The notes under the pieces are model-generated. The model saw only the letters and a list, made by a program, of their open reading frames with translations. It did no database searches and was not told the origin of the DNA. This document shows, piece by piece, positions 30,703-42,189 of a stretch of DNA of 64,000 nt. Source of the stretch: Brachypterus glaber (lineage: Eukaryota; Arthropoda; Insecta; Coleoptera; Kateretidae). Each line of letters begins with the position of its first letter. Position 1 is the stretch's first letter. The position numbers and the translations under genes are program-made. The stretch covers positions 69,080,095 to 69,144,094 of the forward strand of contig OY294044.1 in assembly GCA_958510825.1 (NCBI GenBank), given 5' to 3'.

Positions 30703-31249
30703 CTAGAAAAATTTTAGGCTTAAATACATAGTTCTATATAGTCCATATTAGAAACACAGGGATGGCCCATATTGCAAAAATACTCGGTCTATACAACAAA
30801 AGAGGTTATGTCTAAAACTCGGTAATTAGAATAAAAATAATAAGCACACATCAAAGCCCGATTATGTGGCTTTAATTTGTTGCAGAAATGATTTAGAAAA
30901 CGTTGTTATTTATCATGTAACAGAATTTATAAACTTACCTAAAAAAGTTCTGTGACTTGCTGAAAATGACGGAAAATGAAAATAAATTCTCAAACGTCAA
31001 CGAATGTATGAATGAATTAATGAATTTTTACTGTGGAAGTTTAACTTCGCCATTTACGATTTGCGATAGTCGGATGCAGAGAACTGCATCGGATAGCTGA
31101 GAAACCCACCTAGCCCATATTACAAGACCTAGCCCACATTTGCTACCCTTCCTCTAAGTACGATTTTGTTCATTAGACGTTTTTGAGATACTGCTTGGCA
31201 TTTCTTCAGCAGGTCCCTTCTTTACACCGCTAATATAATTCTCATATAT
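30703..31249. other. intronic, nothing recognised
   Basis: AT-rich sequence without frames or symmetry of note. Confidence 0.35.
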
Positions 31250-31426
31250 AATTACACAAGAGACTGATGATTGTGCGGGAAAAATTCGCTGTTTTCATAA
31301 AAATTTGTCGTATGGAAATAATTACGACCGGGCGCCTTGCAGGGGGATGCCCATGGAGTAATTATTTCCTTTGACAGCAAATTTGAATGAAAACTGTGAA
31401 TTTTTCCCGATTATTATGTGTAATTC
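31250..31426. mobile_element. palindromic MITE
   Basis: ATTACACA near 31252 and TGTGTAATT at 31418-31426 mark the ends. Arms share CGGGAAAAATTC, TGTTTTCAT, AAATTTG and GGAAATAATTAC. The centre has the GC-rich GACCGGGCGCC. Confidence 0.65.
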
Positions 31427-31829
31427 GGAAGATGATTTTTTTTAACGAATTATAATATGTTAAACCAACTTTTATATTTTTTTCATCAATGTAATGTTTT
31501 ATTACTTATCTTAATATTTCTACAGGCATATTTTTTAATTTGGTTAATTTAATTCCATTCTCAATTGCTAAACTTAAACCTTTTTTGACCATTTTTAAAT
31601 TGCAAATTATGGTTCTGTCAATAGTTCAGTAACTTAATGCAGTTCTGACAAGCGCGGTACTGCGCTAGGCTTGCAACATGTTCATAAAAGTCAACCTATA
31701 AAACCTGTCATTACATTTTATAAAAATAATATTTTGTGGTATTTTTTGGTAAATAATAAAGTAATAACAATAATTATAAATAGTAATATTGTCAAGATCT
31801 AGATAATTCTCAAGACCTGTCCTGATTCC
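31427..31829. other. intronic, nothing recognised
   Basis: AT-rich, no frame or repeat seen. Confidence 0.35.
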
Positions 31830-31965
31830 GAATCTGGTGCCAGTTTTACAAAATTCAAAATGGCGGATCCAATATGACGGATTAAATTCTCCGACAAACT
31901 TTAAAAAATTTAATCCGCCATATTGGATCCGCTATTTTGATGTTTGGAAAACTGGCACCAGATTC
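31830..31965. mobile_element. short near-perfect foldback with CAAAATGGCGGATCC arms
   Basis: GAATCTGGTGCCAGTTTT at the left mirrors AAAACTGGCACCAGATTC at 31948-31965. The arms continue through CAAAATGGCGGATCCAATAT and GACGGATTAAATT, so nearly all 136 bp is palindromic. The 112-codon frame at 31837-32175 is the palindrome translated and is not a gene. Confidence 0.8.
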
Positions 31966-32501
31966 TTAATCAGCGACCACAAAAACGCCCGAGTACCAAG
32001 TTTCAAGCAAGTCCGAGCAACTTTAAAAAATCTAATCCGCAATTCTGACCTCGGATTCAGATTCAGCGACCCAAAAACATACAATATGATACCATGTTTT
32101 CTCAAAAAAAAAAATAACACATTTTTGGCACGAAAACTTTATTTTCACTGTACTGCGAAAGAGTTAATAATGTAAACTGTTATTTAAAGTAAAAAATCGT
32201 TAATTACCAAACGAAAAATCAGCAGGTATAGAAAGAAATCAAGGTAAATTATTCCATACGTTCGTTTTGCATTAGCGTAAGGCATTTATCGTACGCATAT
32301 ATGCATGGCAAGCAATGCGGAAACCAATCTGCAATTCTCGATCGCACACACTCACGCGGAGAGAGTGCACGTTGTGTGTGTCTTCTTCCCACCGAGGATA
32401 GCACGTTGCACCAGGTCGTCTGAATGAGTGCTCAAAAAAGATAACCTAAAAACTGGTACAATACCCTATTTCATTTAAATATTAGTAACTAAAAAAGTTA
32501 C
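31966..32501. other. intronic; GC-richer patch 32270-32420
   Basis: 32295-32420 (CGTACGCATATATGCATGG, CACTCACGCGGAGAGAG, CCACCGAGGATAGCACG) is conspicuously less AT-rich than its surroundings. There is no frame. It may be an old exon, an enhancer or a repeat piece. Confidence 0.3.
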
Positions 32502-32811
32502 TATGGTCTGTTTTCTCAAGCAAGATAGTAAATTAAAAATCGCACAGTAAATATTTTTACAACAGGTTTGAATAGTATATCTTTGTATATAAAATATATG
32601 GTCTGTTTTTTCAAGCAAGATAGTAAATTAAAAATCTCATAGTAAATATTTTTAAAACAGGTTTTAATAGTATATGTTTATGTATAGAATATAGTTATGT
32701 TTTATAAAATAAACTACGCAGTATATTCGCACATCCAAATTCGAATCTGTTTTGAAATTATTCACTGTGCGATTTTTAATTTACTATCTTGCTTGAAAAA
32801 ACAGATCATAG
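32502..32811. mobile_element. MITE with duplicated left end
   Basis: TATGGTCTGTTTTCTCAAGC..ATAGTAAATTAAAAATCGCACAGT at the left mirrors the right end 32764-32811. The left terminal block occurs twice in tandem (32502 and 32605, about 103 bp apart), so the element has two left ends and one right end. The ends share the GCAAGATAGTA core of the MITE at 11296-11821. Confidence 0.75.
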
Positions 32812-34082
32812 GTTTATTTTGGCTTTATAATTAAATCTTCTGGTGGAAAACGGCATTTTGCGAAAATTTGAAGTACCTATCGTAGAAATATGTCTTGAAA
32901 AAATAGGTTATATTTTTATTTCATCATTCAGATAGAATATAAACTTTTGCAATTTTTTTTATAATTATTAATAAAAATATGATAAAATGTATGTTCTTTG
33001 CCCGAATATAAAAAAGAAAAGTGGAAAAATTTTTACAACAGTGTTTTAAGGCATGATAGAAAAATAACTTTTCAACTTTTTCAAAACTATATCCACCACA
33101 ATTTATTATCATTTATTTATCACTTATTTATTATACACTTACTTATTTTATCACTAAATTATATTACTTTGTTTGCTTATTTAAAATTTATGGAGGCATT
33201 TTCAAAAAAAAACTACGAAATTTTATTTCTGACAGTGACAAGAGAAAAATCATTTTGAAAAACTTCAAAATTGTTACCATGATTGCAACCTTAGTCAAAA
33301 CAACTAATATTAGCACCAATCATAAAAATTAAAATTACTAAATAAAAAAAAGTCACACCTCGAATTTACTCCTCATTTTTGGAAGTCGGTTAAATATTTA
33401 CTAATAATGAAATGAAATAGTAATATGTTTTAAAATAGTGAAGTTTTTATAATCTTTAAAAGTCCAAACTCGCTTAATTGACGTAGGTCAGTTAAAAAGC
33501 ATTTTTTGCACGACCGGTACTAAAACGTTATTTTACTCCCTCTTTGCGGGACCAAACCTACTGTTTTACTCCCGCATCTCTATTATGTTATCCACGATAT
33601 CTGTAAACTTTTTATGATTTGAATGGCAATACATTAAAAATAGCTTCTGCTGCCTCTTTCTCAATAACCACCTTGGGGTGAGTTTCGATAGTCTACACCA
33701 TTATTTTATCAAAATTCATATTTTTATTACCTTTTCTTGAAAGCTTTGTAAAATTTGTTCTAACAGCGTCACATTTAAAATACTACGACCATATTTCAAA
33801 AAACAATTGAAAACGGAAACCTGTCATTTCGCAATTCATGAATATCTTGATTTAATTTTAAAATAAATTGCAAAAGTGTTTTAATTTAACCCTTACCCTC
33901 CCGAGACTAAATTAATGATAATTTTTTAACTTTTAATAAGTCTTATAGTAGTAGTATAGAAGAACTGCATATTAGAATATGCAACTAATTTATAGCGATT
34001 TAAAGTTATTGCCACCCATCTAGAAACGGTACCCGTTTCAGCTTGATTTTTTATGTTTAGGCATATTTTTGTTTTGTTTCAG
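32812..34082. other. intronic, nothing recognised
   Basis: AT-rich. Opposed short frames at about 32924-33258 lack domains. The last 100 bases carry the Smg6 acceptor (TTTTGTTTTGTTTCAG). Confidence 0.45.
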
Positions 34083-34388
34083 TTTTAAGTGAGTTAGAAG
34101 GCCTGGCCAGAGGTGGCAGAACCCCTATGCCAGAAAACCGTAGAGTAGTAGACCACAGACATATGATGAAGGTAGCTGAAAACGCTAAAAAAGCTCTAGA
34201 GTTCCTAAAAAGCCGACACCATGCGGTAAAATGCGTCACCACCAAGGGGGTCGTATTAGCGTCGACGGTGTTTACTACTGAAGACGATGCTCATGCTGAA
34301 AAAATCATGAAAAACGACGACAAAATATTGTCGACGTGTCTGGCACTCTGTAAAGGACAACTAGATAAATCTTCGCCCAATACAAAAG
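34083..34388 (+). CDS. Smg6: Smg6 PIN domain, exon with second catalytic Asp
   Basis: 306 bases. The first two bases finish the Val codon begun at 26292, and the last base (G, 34388) is carried into the next exon. The acceptor AG is at 34081-34082 and the donor GTAGGT at 34389. Encodes VLSELEGLA (a PIN signature after the second strand), an Arg/Gly-rich turn, then the helical section with KKALEFLKSRHHAVKC. It ends with KNDDKILSTCLALCK, which holds the second catalytic Asp. Length and order agree with animal SMG6. Human SMG6 also has the longer insertion relative to bacterial PIN proteins. Confidence 0.93.
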
Positions 34389-34637
34389 GTAGGTAGTAAT
34401 AATAATGAGAGTAATTACAGATTTAAAAATGACAATACCGTAAATCATTATATAATGACTATACATTTCATATTTTGCAGTTTAACAATTAAATTTAGCT
34501 GTATGACAATAATGATACATGAGATTTATGACAGTAATGCCATTTAGATAATAATGACATTTGTGACAATAATGACGTCTATAACAATGACATTTATGAC
34601 AATAATTACATTTATGATCATTATGTCCATGTTCACC

Positions 34638-35612
34638 TAGAGCACTGGATAGGCAGGTTTTTTAGGGTAGGTAGGTAGTTTACACACTACACAAATAGAG
34701 TACCGACATACATACACGAAATTTCAGACCGAAAATGGCGGACGGACGTGCGTCATCAAGAGGACAATTTATACAAAATAATTTTTAATTTTAATTGTTT
34801 TTCTATTTGTCATGAAAGTTTGACAATAACAGAAAATAATGACAGTTTGCATTTTCTCAATATTTTCGAATAAACGCTACCTAAGAAGATGAATTAACTT
34901 AAAAATTGTGTAATTTTATAGCCGTGTACAGAGCTAATCAATGGTGCATTTTGATAATATTTCGTTGCTTTGGTTTAAGAATTAAACTTATGTATTTTTT
35001 TACGTAAAAAAAGATTTCCTGAAATCATAGCCTGGTTAACAATAAGGTATGACTTCACAGTATCTTCTATGCAATTTATGCAACAAAAACTATTTTATAT
35101 TTGAGTTATCTCGTTCCTATTTTTTATTAATTTTGCGGTTCTTAGGTGTTGGAAACGTACAAAAAACAATTTGGTTTGCCGACTAGTTTCGTTTATTGTA
35201 TATAAACTTTCTCAAGGCTGTAAAACAAAATTTTTTTGTACCTAAAACATTTTTCGTTTTGTTTTACAGCCTTGAGAAAGTTTATATCAATAAACGAAAC
35301 TAGTCGGCAAACCATATTGTTTTTTGTACGTTTCCAACACCCAAGAACCGCAAAATTAAAAACTATTTTATTAGAACATTTGGGTAAAAATGTTGAAATT
35401 TTCATAGTTGATTACAAACAATTTTAACCCTAATAGTTAGCGCAAATGTTTGGTGTATAAGAGACTTGATTTCAACAATGTTTTTGCAGTAGCGACATGT
35501 TCGGTTTCTAGGAAAATTTCTTGAAGTCTGAAATTGTGGCTATGTCGGTACTCTTCTGCTGAACCACTTAAACTACCCACCTACCCTAACAAACCTATCT
35601 ATCTAGTGCTCT
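34638..35612. mobile_element. hAT-like non-autonomous element, copy 1
   Basis: Ends TAGAGCACTGGATAGGCAGG and, inverted, CTATCTAGTGCTCT. Both continue into a TTTAGGGTAGGT-like block. The flanks ATGTTCACC (34629-34637) and ATGTTTACC (35613-35621) agree in eight of nine bases, fitting the 8 bp duplication of hAT transposons. No transposase frame. The right half (35355-35612) is closely matched at 53406-53626 (copy 2). It carries a long hairpin at 35134-35350. Confidence 0.75.
35134..35350. repeat. long near-perfect hairpin inside Smg6 intron
   Basis: Arms of roughly 95 bases (35134-35229 and 35252-35350) differ at only a few positions. Landmarks are GTGTTGGAAACGTACAAAAA, GGTTTGCCGACTAGTTTCG and TTTCTCAAGGCTGTAAAAC. 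The loop is about 22 bases. If transcribed with Smg6 pre-mRNA it would form double-stranded RNA. Two opposed frames over it are artefacts. Confidence 0.85.
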
Positions 35613-35664
35613 ATGTTTACCATAATGACAATGATAATAATGACAGCGTATTTCGTCGTTTCAG

Positions 35665-35816
35665 TTGTCAACAATGACCCAGCCACCCCTCGTAAAATAG
35701 TCCAAGAAGTAGTACTACTAACCGAAGATAGGAATCTAAGAGTGAAAGCGTATGCCAGGGATGTCCCCGTTCGGGAGCTACCGGATTTCATGAAATGGGC
35801 CGGCCTGGGTGGATGA
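35665..35816 (+). CDS. Smg6: Smg6 PIN domain, terminal exon with third catalytic Asp and stop
   Basis: 152 bases including TGA at 35814-35816. G from 34388 plus TT gives Val. Then NNDPATPRK, IVQEVVLLTEDRNLRVKAYA (third Asp in EDRNL) and RDVPVRELPDFMKWAGLGG before the stop. This is the exact C-terminal layout of SMG6, whose last residues are also a short helix after VPVR. The three exons sum to 606 bases (201 residues plus stop) with no frame break, so the nuclease is predicted active. Confidence 0.94.
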
Positions 35817-37472
35817 TGGGCCCAATACGACCCTGTACAAAAAACGGTTCGGCCCACTTCGATGTTACCACAATGCACAAAGATAATTTTATTAATGTTT
35901 TTATTAATATTTTACGTGTAAAATGGAATGCCCGTGATCCAATATGGCGTCATCTAAGATCCTCGCACCAAGTAGATCTGCATAACTATGGTAAGTTTAT
36001 GCTTTCGCATCGCGACTTTTTTTTTTTTGAATTTAAACTATTTGCAGTGGGTTCAAATTAAAACGTCACTCCCGGTTTTTTTTTAGATTATGGTTGAGGG
36101 ACATCCACCGATACGACTATTTTCAGAATGAAAATAATTTTTAAGAAAATCTCATCTCATTTATTTTTTTTTTCATTCATTCATATGTTTCCGCCTATGC
36201 TTAATTTTTAATGTTGATATAGGGAGGGTTTATTTTTATAAGGAATTTTGCAAAAAAATAAATATTTTTATGTTTATATTAAATATTTTATCAGAAAATT
36301 GGTGCAAAATGTTATAATTTTTATCACAATATTATTTTTTTTTATTTAAATATCCCACGTCACGACGCGTCGCGACGGTTAGCTTGATTAAAAAGTATGA
36401 CTTTAATTTTAAATATTTTTTACTACCCCTTACTGGATACGCGCCCGACAAGATATTTATATTATGAAAAAACCTGAAGTGAGATCTTTTATTATAAACG
36501 ATTTTCTCATTTGCTCGCCAACGAACGAACTTTTGGCTCGCGTTATAATTTCAAGCGATATGTTTAGGGTCACTCGAACGGTTATTTTTGTTTTCTGTTT
36601 ATACAGGGTGTCTAAAAAAAAACTGACATGCGAAGGCCAAATTTTTCAACGTTTAAATATTTTATTTGACTGTTCTAAAAGGGTCACAATTTTAAAATCT
36701 GACGAATATGATAGAGAAAAAGCTGAAACCAAATTTTCCGCGCCACTTGGGTGTTCATTTTTTTATTTTTTTTTTCGATTTTGTTCATATTTGGTATACA
36801 GGCTCTTTTTAGGAATATTAACGTAGACCAATGGTTAAAACATCAAAAATCAATATGGCGTATCGGTTTTTAGAATGTTGTCATTATTAGGCGAAATTAA
36901 GGCTAGAAAGTATTCCAAGGTCATCGATTTTAAGTAAAGGACTAAACTTAAAACACTTAATATGAAAGCTAAAAATACAGTTTTATATCCATTTTAGTTA
37001 AAATATTTATTTCAAGGTCGTCAGAATTCCGTGAATTTAATTTTATTGTCCAGGTATAGGAAATATCTTATATTTTTGGCCTATCGGTATACCAGTTTTT
37101 TTTGAAATATATTAGCATAAAGGGTAATTTTTTGACACTTTCAGCCCCTCAAAAAACCCTATATTTTGAATAGGGATAGAAAAAATTATGAATAATCCTT
37201 TATTATACTAAATTACTTTCCCATTCTAAACATAACACCTTGATTTAAGCCAAAGATGGATTTTCCGTAATTCTCTTAACGTCCGGCGCCGATACTTTAG
37301 AAATATTATTCAAACTTCGGCGACCTGCGTACTGCGGGTAAAATGAGGGGAGGTATCGATGCTCATCTATTACCTTGTCGCTACCCGTCAGGCGAAAACT
37401 TCCAGAAACCCAAACAGCTAACCACCAAAACACTAGACAAAGTAACAACTGATCGAGCGACCCTAGATATTT
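35817..37472 (+). other. Smg6 3' UTR and downstream DNA
   Basis: No strong poly(A) signal stands out. AATAAA at 36257-36262 is a possible one, some 440 bases after the stop. GTACAGGGTGTCT-like sequence at about 36604 is the start of another terminal-repeat element without a visible partner. 37300-37440 resembles 470-575. No second gene recognised. Confidence 0.45.
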
Positions 37473-37900
37473 TGTACAGTTGGAATAAAAAAAAGTACTA
37501 CAGCAGTGAACCTTGAGGTACACCAAATTTTTAAAACTTTAGCTGTTTTAAGTGCTTTAATTACAATGTACCGTATTTATAAATATATTATAATAGCAGT
37601 TGAAACTTTTAAATGACCCGAACCTTCATTCTTATATATTTGGTTCTGGCGTGTAGAATTCTTTAATTTTCGGCCATCTTCCTTCTATTAGGTCCAAAAT
37701 ATATTGTTAAAATTGATTTTTGGTGCTGCCTTAAGTAAAGAATGACACATTCCACAATTATGTTTCAAACAAGACGACTGTTATACTTATACTTAGTTTT
37801 ATGTATCTCTTAGTTAAGTCATCAACTGACTTTAGTGACAAGTTGGATTTAAATGGTACAATTTTTGGGTGTGGTACTTTTTTTTTATTCCAACTGTACC
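37473..37900. mobile_element. MITE, TGTACAGTTGGAATAAAA ends
   Basis: TGTACAGTTGGAATAAAAAA at the left mirrors TTTTTTATTCCAACTGTAC at the right. The internal part 37592-37870 matches 49555-49850 in direct orientation (TTCTGGCGTGTAGAATT, AAAATATATTGTTAAAATTG, ATGTTTCAAACAAGA), so the latter is a second, end-less copy. Confidence 0.7.
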
Positions 37901-38786
37901 ACGACCTCGTCATTCGTAACTTTTGCGATCAAAAATGTTCGCGATTTTTTTTTGCGATCTTTCGGCCGCGAACTTTTGTACAGTCACTACTGAACTAAAC
38001 CCAAAAAAACATAATGACCCATACTAACTATTTATTACAGGTTTTCGACTAGATGTGTTGTGAATAATTGGCAAGATAATATTATATATTATAATATTCT
38101 ATATTTTGAAATTATTATTAGCTTGGTATTTTTATTGGTACTACTTATCAAACCTAAAAAAAAATGTCGTATCTTATATATGTATGTTATATATAACTAA
38201 ACACATTTTATTCTGAACCAATTTGTGCCATTTTATTCATTGTCCGGACCTGGGTTTCCAAGAATTTTTAACATAAGCACACTGTGAATACAGGGTGTTT
38301 TTTTTAATACTGACCAAAATATTAGTGAATAAAAAAAATAAAAAAATATATTTTTTTATGTTTTTTGTTAAGGTAATACAGTTTCTGTATTAAATTTAAT
38401 TATATAAGGTTCTTTTTACTAAAACTTTTATTGTATTAATACTAATTAGTAGCATTTTTAATTAATGCTTTACCTAATTAAAAAATTATAATTCTAGCAT
38501 TGAAGCATAGTTTTTATTTAAACTGTTAAAATATTTAGGTAAGGCTGGAACAAAATATGTTTTTTTTTTCGAAATTAATGATGTAATACAATAGTATCAA
38601 AATGTTTTTATGCTTAGACAATGTAATACCTACAAAAATAGTTTTTTTTATTACTATTTAATTACTCATTTTTGTCTATGTCATTAAAGTCCAATTTTAC
38701 GTTTTATATATTATTGGTCCAGCAGCTCTATTCTTGACCATTCGAAAATTAAATCCCATTGCTGATATGTGATTGGTTGTATCATA
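37901..38786. other. no gene recognised
   Basis: AT-rich. ATACAGGGTGTTTTTTTTAA at about 38289 is a lone terminal-repeat-like start. Nothing else. Confidence 0.4.
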
Positions 38787-39498
38787 CAGTGCGGTCCAAA
38801 AGTCACCCCCCCTCTTAACTTTTGAACCAGTTGAGATATCGACTTCAAATTTAGAACTCTTAAATAAGACAACTTAAACTATCTTTTAGCATATATTTGA
38901 CATTTTCAGCTCTTAAAATGTGGGCAGGGGGGCATGGGGGGACATTTTTTTAAATAGAAAGGGGGGTCGTGTGATACATCATTTTAAAGCTTATAAAATT
39001 CTCTATTTAAAGTAATATTTTTAAATTTTTTAAAACTGTTTTTTAAGGTTTTGATTTTTCAATTTTTTGTGCTAAACATTTGATTTTTTAAGTTTTTTTT
39101 TTTATAAATTTTTATTTATGTCAAATAAAATTAGTTTAAAAGTATTAACATTTTTTTATGATGAAATTAGGCATTTTTAAAAAATTATTTGTGTTTTTTT
39201 AGAGGAATTTTGACATTAATACCCATTTTCAACCCCATTTTAAACCCATTTTTTTTTTTATTTAAAAATATGGAATTAAATGGAGAATTTTATAAGCTTT
39301 AAAATGATGTATTACACGACCCCCCTTTCCATTTAAAAAAATGTGCCCCATGCCCACCTGCCCACATTTTAAGAGCTGAAAGTATTAAATATATTCTAAA
39401 AGATAGTTTAAGTTGTCTTATTTAAAAGTTCCAAATTTGAAGTCGATATCTCAACTGTTTCAAAAGTTAAGAGGGGGGGTTACTTTTGGACCGCTCTG
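38787..39498. mobile_element. Tc1/mariner-like palindromic MITE, 712 bp
   Basis: TA at 38785-38786 and 39499-39500 bracket CAGTGCGGTCCAAAAGTCAC and its inverted partner ending CAGAGCGGTCCAAAAGTAAC (complement). Arms of over 200 bases stay alike through TTAAGAGG, GAGATATCGACTTCAAATTT, TAAGACAACTTAAACTATCTT, the CCCCCATGCCC-type C-tract and GATGTATYACACGACCCCCC. No transposase. Confidence 0.85.
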
Positions 39499-39564
39499 TA
39501 TATGATTGCTATAGCAACTGCGTATGCGATATATATTTGCAAATGGTCAATAATAGCGCACCAC

Positions 39565-39697
39565 TATTCTGCCCTACTACGCTAGAAAGCAGTAACTCCA
39601 TTTGTCGCCTAGCGACGTTTTGACGTCAACTCTGATGTAATATTTTGAAAACGCTACTGTGCGACAAATGGAGTTACTGCTTTCTAGCGTAGTATTA
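39565..39697. mobile_element. small palindromic MITE, relative of 13054-13188
   Basis: ACTACGCTAGAAAGCAGTAA and CTCCATTTGTCGC (39577-39609) are exactly mirrored at 39661-39693: 33 bp perfect arms. The loop CTAGCGACGTTTTGACGTCA matches that of 13054-13188. The left side has the TTCTGCCCTAC end motif; the right terminal few bases have decayed. Confidence 0.85.
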
Positions 39698-40104
39698 GTT
39701 TCTTCTATCTACAATTTTGTCAGATTTTAGAGTTGTAACATATTTGCACAAAACCTAAAATGACAATCTATTAGGCGAAACGTTTTTTAATCGCAAAAAA
39801 AGGCACGTGATCTACTTTACTTTTTAATAAATAGCTCAATTTTAACAACAATTATATTTTCTTATTGAGTCTAAAAATACAAAAAAAAATAATATTTTAT
39901 TTTAATATTTTAATCCTAATAATTATTAAAATTTTTCGAAATTTATTTGTTTTTTTTTAATTTTTTTTTTAATTTAATTCTATGGTAATCGTCTGTTTTT
40001 TTTTTCAATTAATAAGTAAGAAAACGTAATTTTTGTTCAAATTGACATATTTATTCAAAATTGTGGAGGTCATATGACGTTTTTTTGCGATTAAAAAACG
40101 TTTT
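39698..40104. other. no gene; AAAACGTTTTT inverted pair
   Basis: GGCGAAACGTTTTTTAATCGCAAAAAA (39774 on, split as GAAACGTTTTTTAATCGC) and GCGATTAAAAAACGTTTT (40087-40104) are inverted around about 290 bp of AT-rich DNA. Probably the ends of another foldback. The 199 bp tandem repeat follows directly. Confidence 0.6.
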
Positions 40105-40502
40105 CCCCAAATGATTTTATTTTTGGTTTGAAATCTATATTTACATTAAACAAATTATACAAAAAAAACTGATTGTTTTCCAAAGTTGAAGTAAAAGTTA
40201 ATGACCGTAAACCGTGTTTCTATTGCTTTATTTTTTCTTGGTAATATAGTATCTAAATATATATTTATTACAAAATTAATTTGGGCAAAAAAGTTTTTTC
40301 GTTCCCCAAATGATTTTATTTTTGGTTTGAAATCTATATTTACATTAAACAAATTATACAAAAAAAACTGATTGTTTTCCAAAGTTGAAGTAAAAGTTAA
40401 TGACCGTAAACCGTGTTTCTATTGCTTTATTTTTTCTTGGTAATATAGTATCTAAATATATATTTATTACAAAATTAATTTGGGCAAAAAAGTTTTTTCG
40501 TT
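40105..40502. repeat. exact tandem duplication, 199 bp period
   Basis: CCCCAAATGATTTTATTTTT begins at 40105 and 40304. The two units look identical by eye to TTTTTTCGTTCC at their ends. Identity implies a very recent duplication or an assembly artefact. The two minus-strand frames here encode the same peptide tail. Confidence 0.9.
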
Positions 40503-40655
40503 CCACCCTATTTTTAAAATACATAACTTTTGATTTCTGCAAAAGTATTTCTTGTTGATGGTTATACCAATTATTATGTTAAATGTAATTACTACAGTAA
40601 TAACATTTTACTTATTACTAATAAGTTAAATCGAGCGTTAATTAAAATGATTAAG

Positions 40656-41297
40656 CACACTGGGCCTGATCACATTATAAGTTAAGTAAGCATGGGAACC
40701 CTCAATATCACTGGATATCTTTAGAATAGGGTTAACACATTATAAAACCATCAACAGTATAGTCGAATAGTGTATACATTAAAAGTTGTTCGTTTTTTGT
40801 CGATGGTCATAGTTTATTATTTTAGCTCAGTTTAACAAGATGGTGGTTGAATCTAGTATAATTTTGCCTGCAGAATTCTAAAATGCTATTGCATTGTTTA
40901 ATATATTATTTTAAAAATAAAAGTAGCTACTGTAATGTAAACCAAACTAGAATATTCAACTATTTTAAATAAACTTATGTTTCGGCCAAAAACAAAAAAA
41001 GTCATTTTTTAAAAGCTATTATCTTTTAAACTGAACGCGGTAGAGCATTTCTGCTAACGTATTCGGATTCTACGAGCAGAAAGAATTCTACTAGATTTAA
41101 CCTTATCTTATCAAACTGAGCTAAAATATGACCAAATTGACCATCGTTAAAAAGCTTTCATCAACAACTTTTGTCGTACATATTTTTTGATTTTACTGTT
41201 GAGGGTTTCATAATGTGTGGACGCTGTTATAATGATATTCAGTGATATTAAGCGTGGTCATACTCAATTAACTTAAAATTTATACAGCCCCGGTGTG
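40656..41297. mobile_element. foldback element, CACACTGGGCC family, copy 1
   Basis: CACACTGGGCCTGA at the left pairs loosely with the complement of CAGCCCCGGTGTG. Arms then match through AAGTTAA, ATATCACTG, CACATTATRAAACC and TCAACAGTA. The interior shares GTAAACCAAACTAGAAT, CTAGATT and CCAACAACTTTTG-like blocks with copy 2 at 56875-57368. Confidence 0.75.
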
Positions 41298-42189
41298 TGA
41301 GGTTAATAGTTCCTATATAATAATGCGTGAGCTAATTTGTTATAATATAACAAAGTAATTAAGTAACCATATTACGGTTACTTAATATTATGTTATAATA
41401 ATTATAATGACATTCAGTAACTTTACGTCAGTTAGTTTTTCCAAAAAATTTAAGCCAAACTTTGACGTCAGTATTATTCTCCATAAAATCTCTACTCCTG
41501 GCCTCAAAAAATACAAAATTTTTAAAATCGTGTAATAGGCTGACAGTAATGAGAAACCTTTACGAGTTCATTATTTATCTCGTTTTGGGGGTAGAAATGT
41601 TAGAGATTTTATAGTCATTTTCATGTTTTAAATATGGTGTAGTTGATTTTGCAGTCGCTATCGGACTACTGATAAATTTTTACGTAATAATAAAAAAATT
41701 TAATTTCTATAACCCTATTTTAAATTTTAACCAATAAATGTTCGTCCATGTATAATTATAACTTAAATTTCAGCAAATCAAGAACTGCTCCAATGTAAGA
41801 TGACAAAGAAATATGATTGTTCATTGATTAAAGTCTAATAGTAAGTTATAATTAAACAATGAGTCTAAAATGTGTACCTATTATTCCATTGATTTAAATT
41901 AGAATAATTATAACTAATAGTTATTGACTATAATAGTTAAAGTTACGTTACCCTAAAGTCATATTGACATTTCGATAATACCAAGTTAATTTTTTAACAG
42001 TTAAACGTGTCATGGAAGAATATAAGTAACATAAAGTTAGTGAATAGCATGAAATGTATTTTAATATAGGTGAAATAAATGTTGATAATATATTTAAACG
42101 ATTGTTTTTATTATAAACTTGGAAAGTCAGGTTTCATTTTATGACACTATATCTATGTAACACTTGTGGTCTTCGCAGTTCGTTTATTT
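41298..42189. other. no gene recognised
   Basis: AT-rich; nothing beyond short local symmetry such as TTATAATATAAC..GTTATAATA near 41338-41400. Confidence 0.35.

Larger units (their letters stand above)
26293..34082 (+). other. Smg6 intron, 7.8 kb, repeat-filled
   Basis: Inferred by joining 26292 to 34083: G plus TT completes a Val codon and gives MVPIV-VLSELEGLA, exactly the family continuity. Donor GTAAGT, acceptor TTTTGTTTCAG. It contains an RTE relic, a SINE, an HTH-domain fragment, several MITEs and a long dispersed repeat, listed separately. Confidence 0.85.
34389..35664 (+). other. Smg6 last intron, 1.3 kb
   Basis: Donor GTAGGT, acceptor TCGTCGTTTCAG. The original intron was apparently about 0.3 kb of a degenerate TGACAATAATGACATTTA-type minisatellite (34504-34636, resuming at about 35618-35645). 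The rest is the hAT-like insertion 34638-35612. Confidence 0.85.

Noticed and set aside
31837..32175. 112-codon gene
   Set aside because: Lies over a near-perfect palindrome with an antisense frame of similar type.
40155..40542. two small related proteins on the minus strand
   Set aside because: Identical peptide tails arise from the 199 bp tandem duplication; no start conservation or domain.
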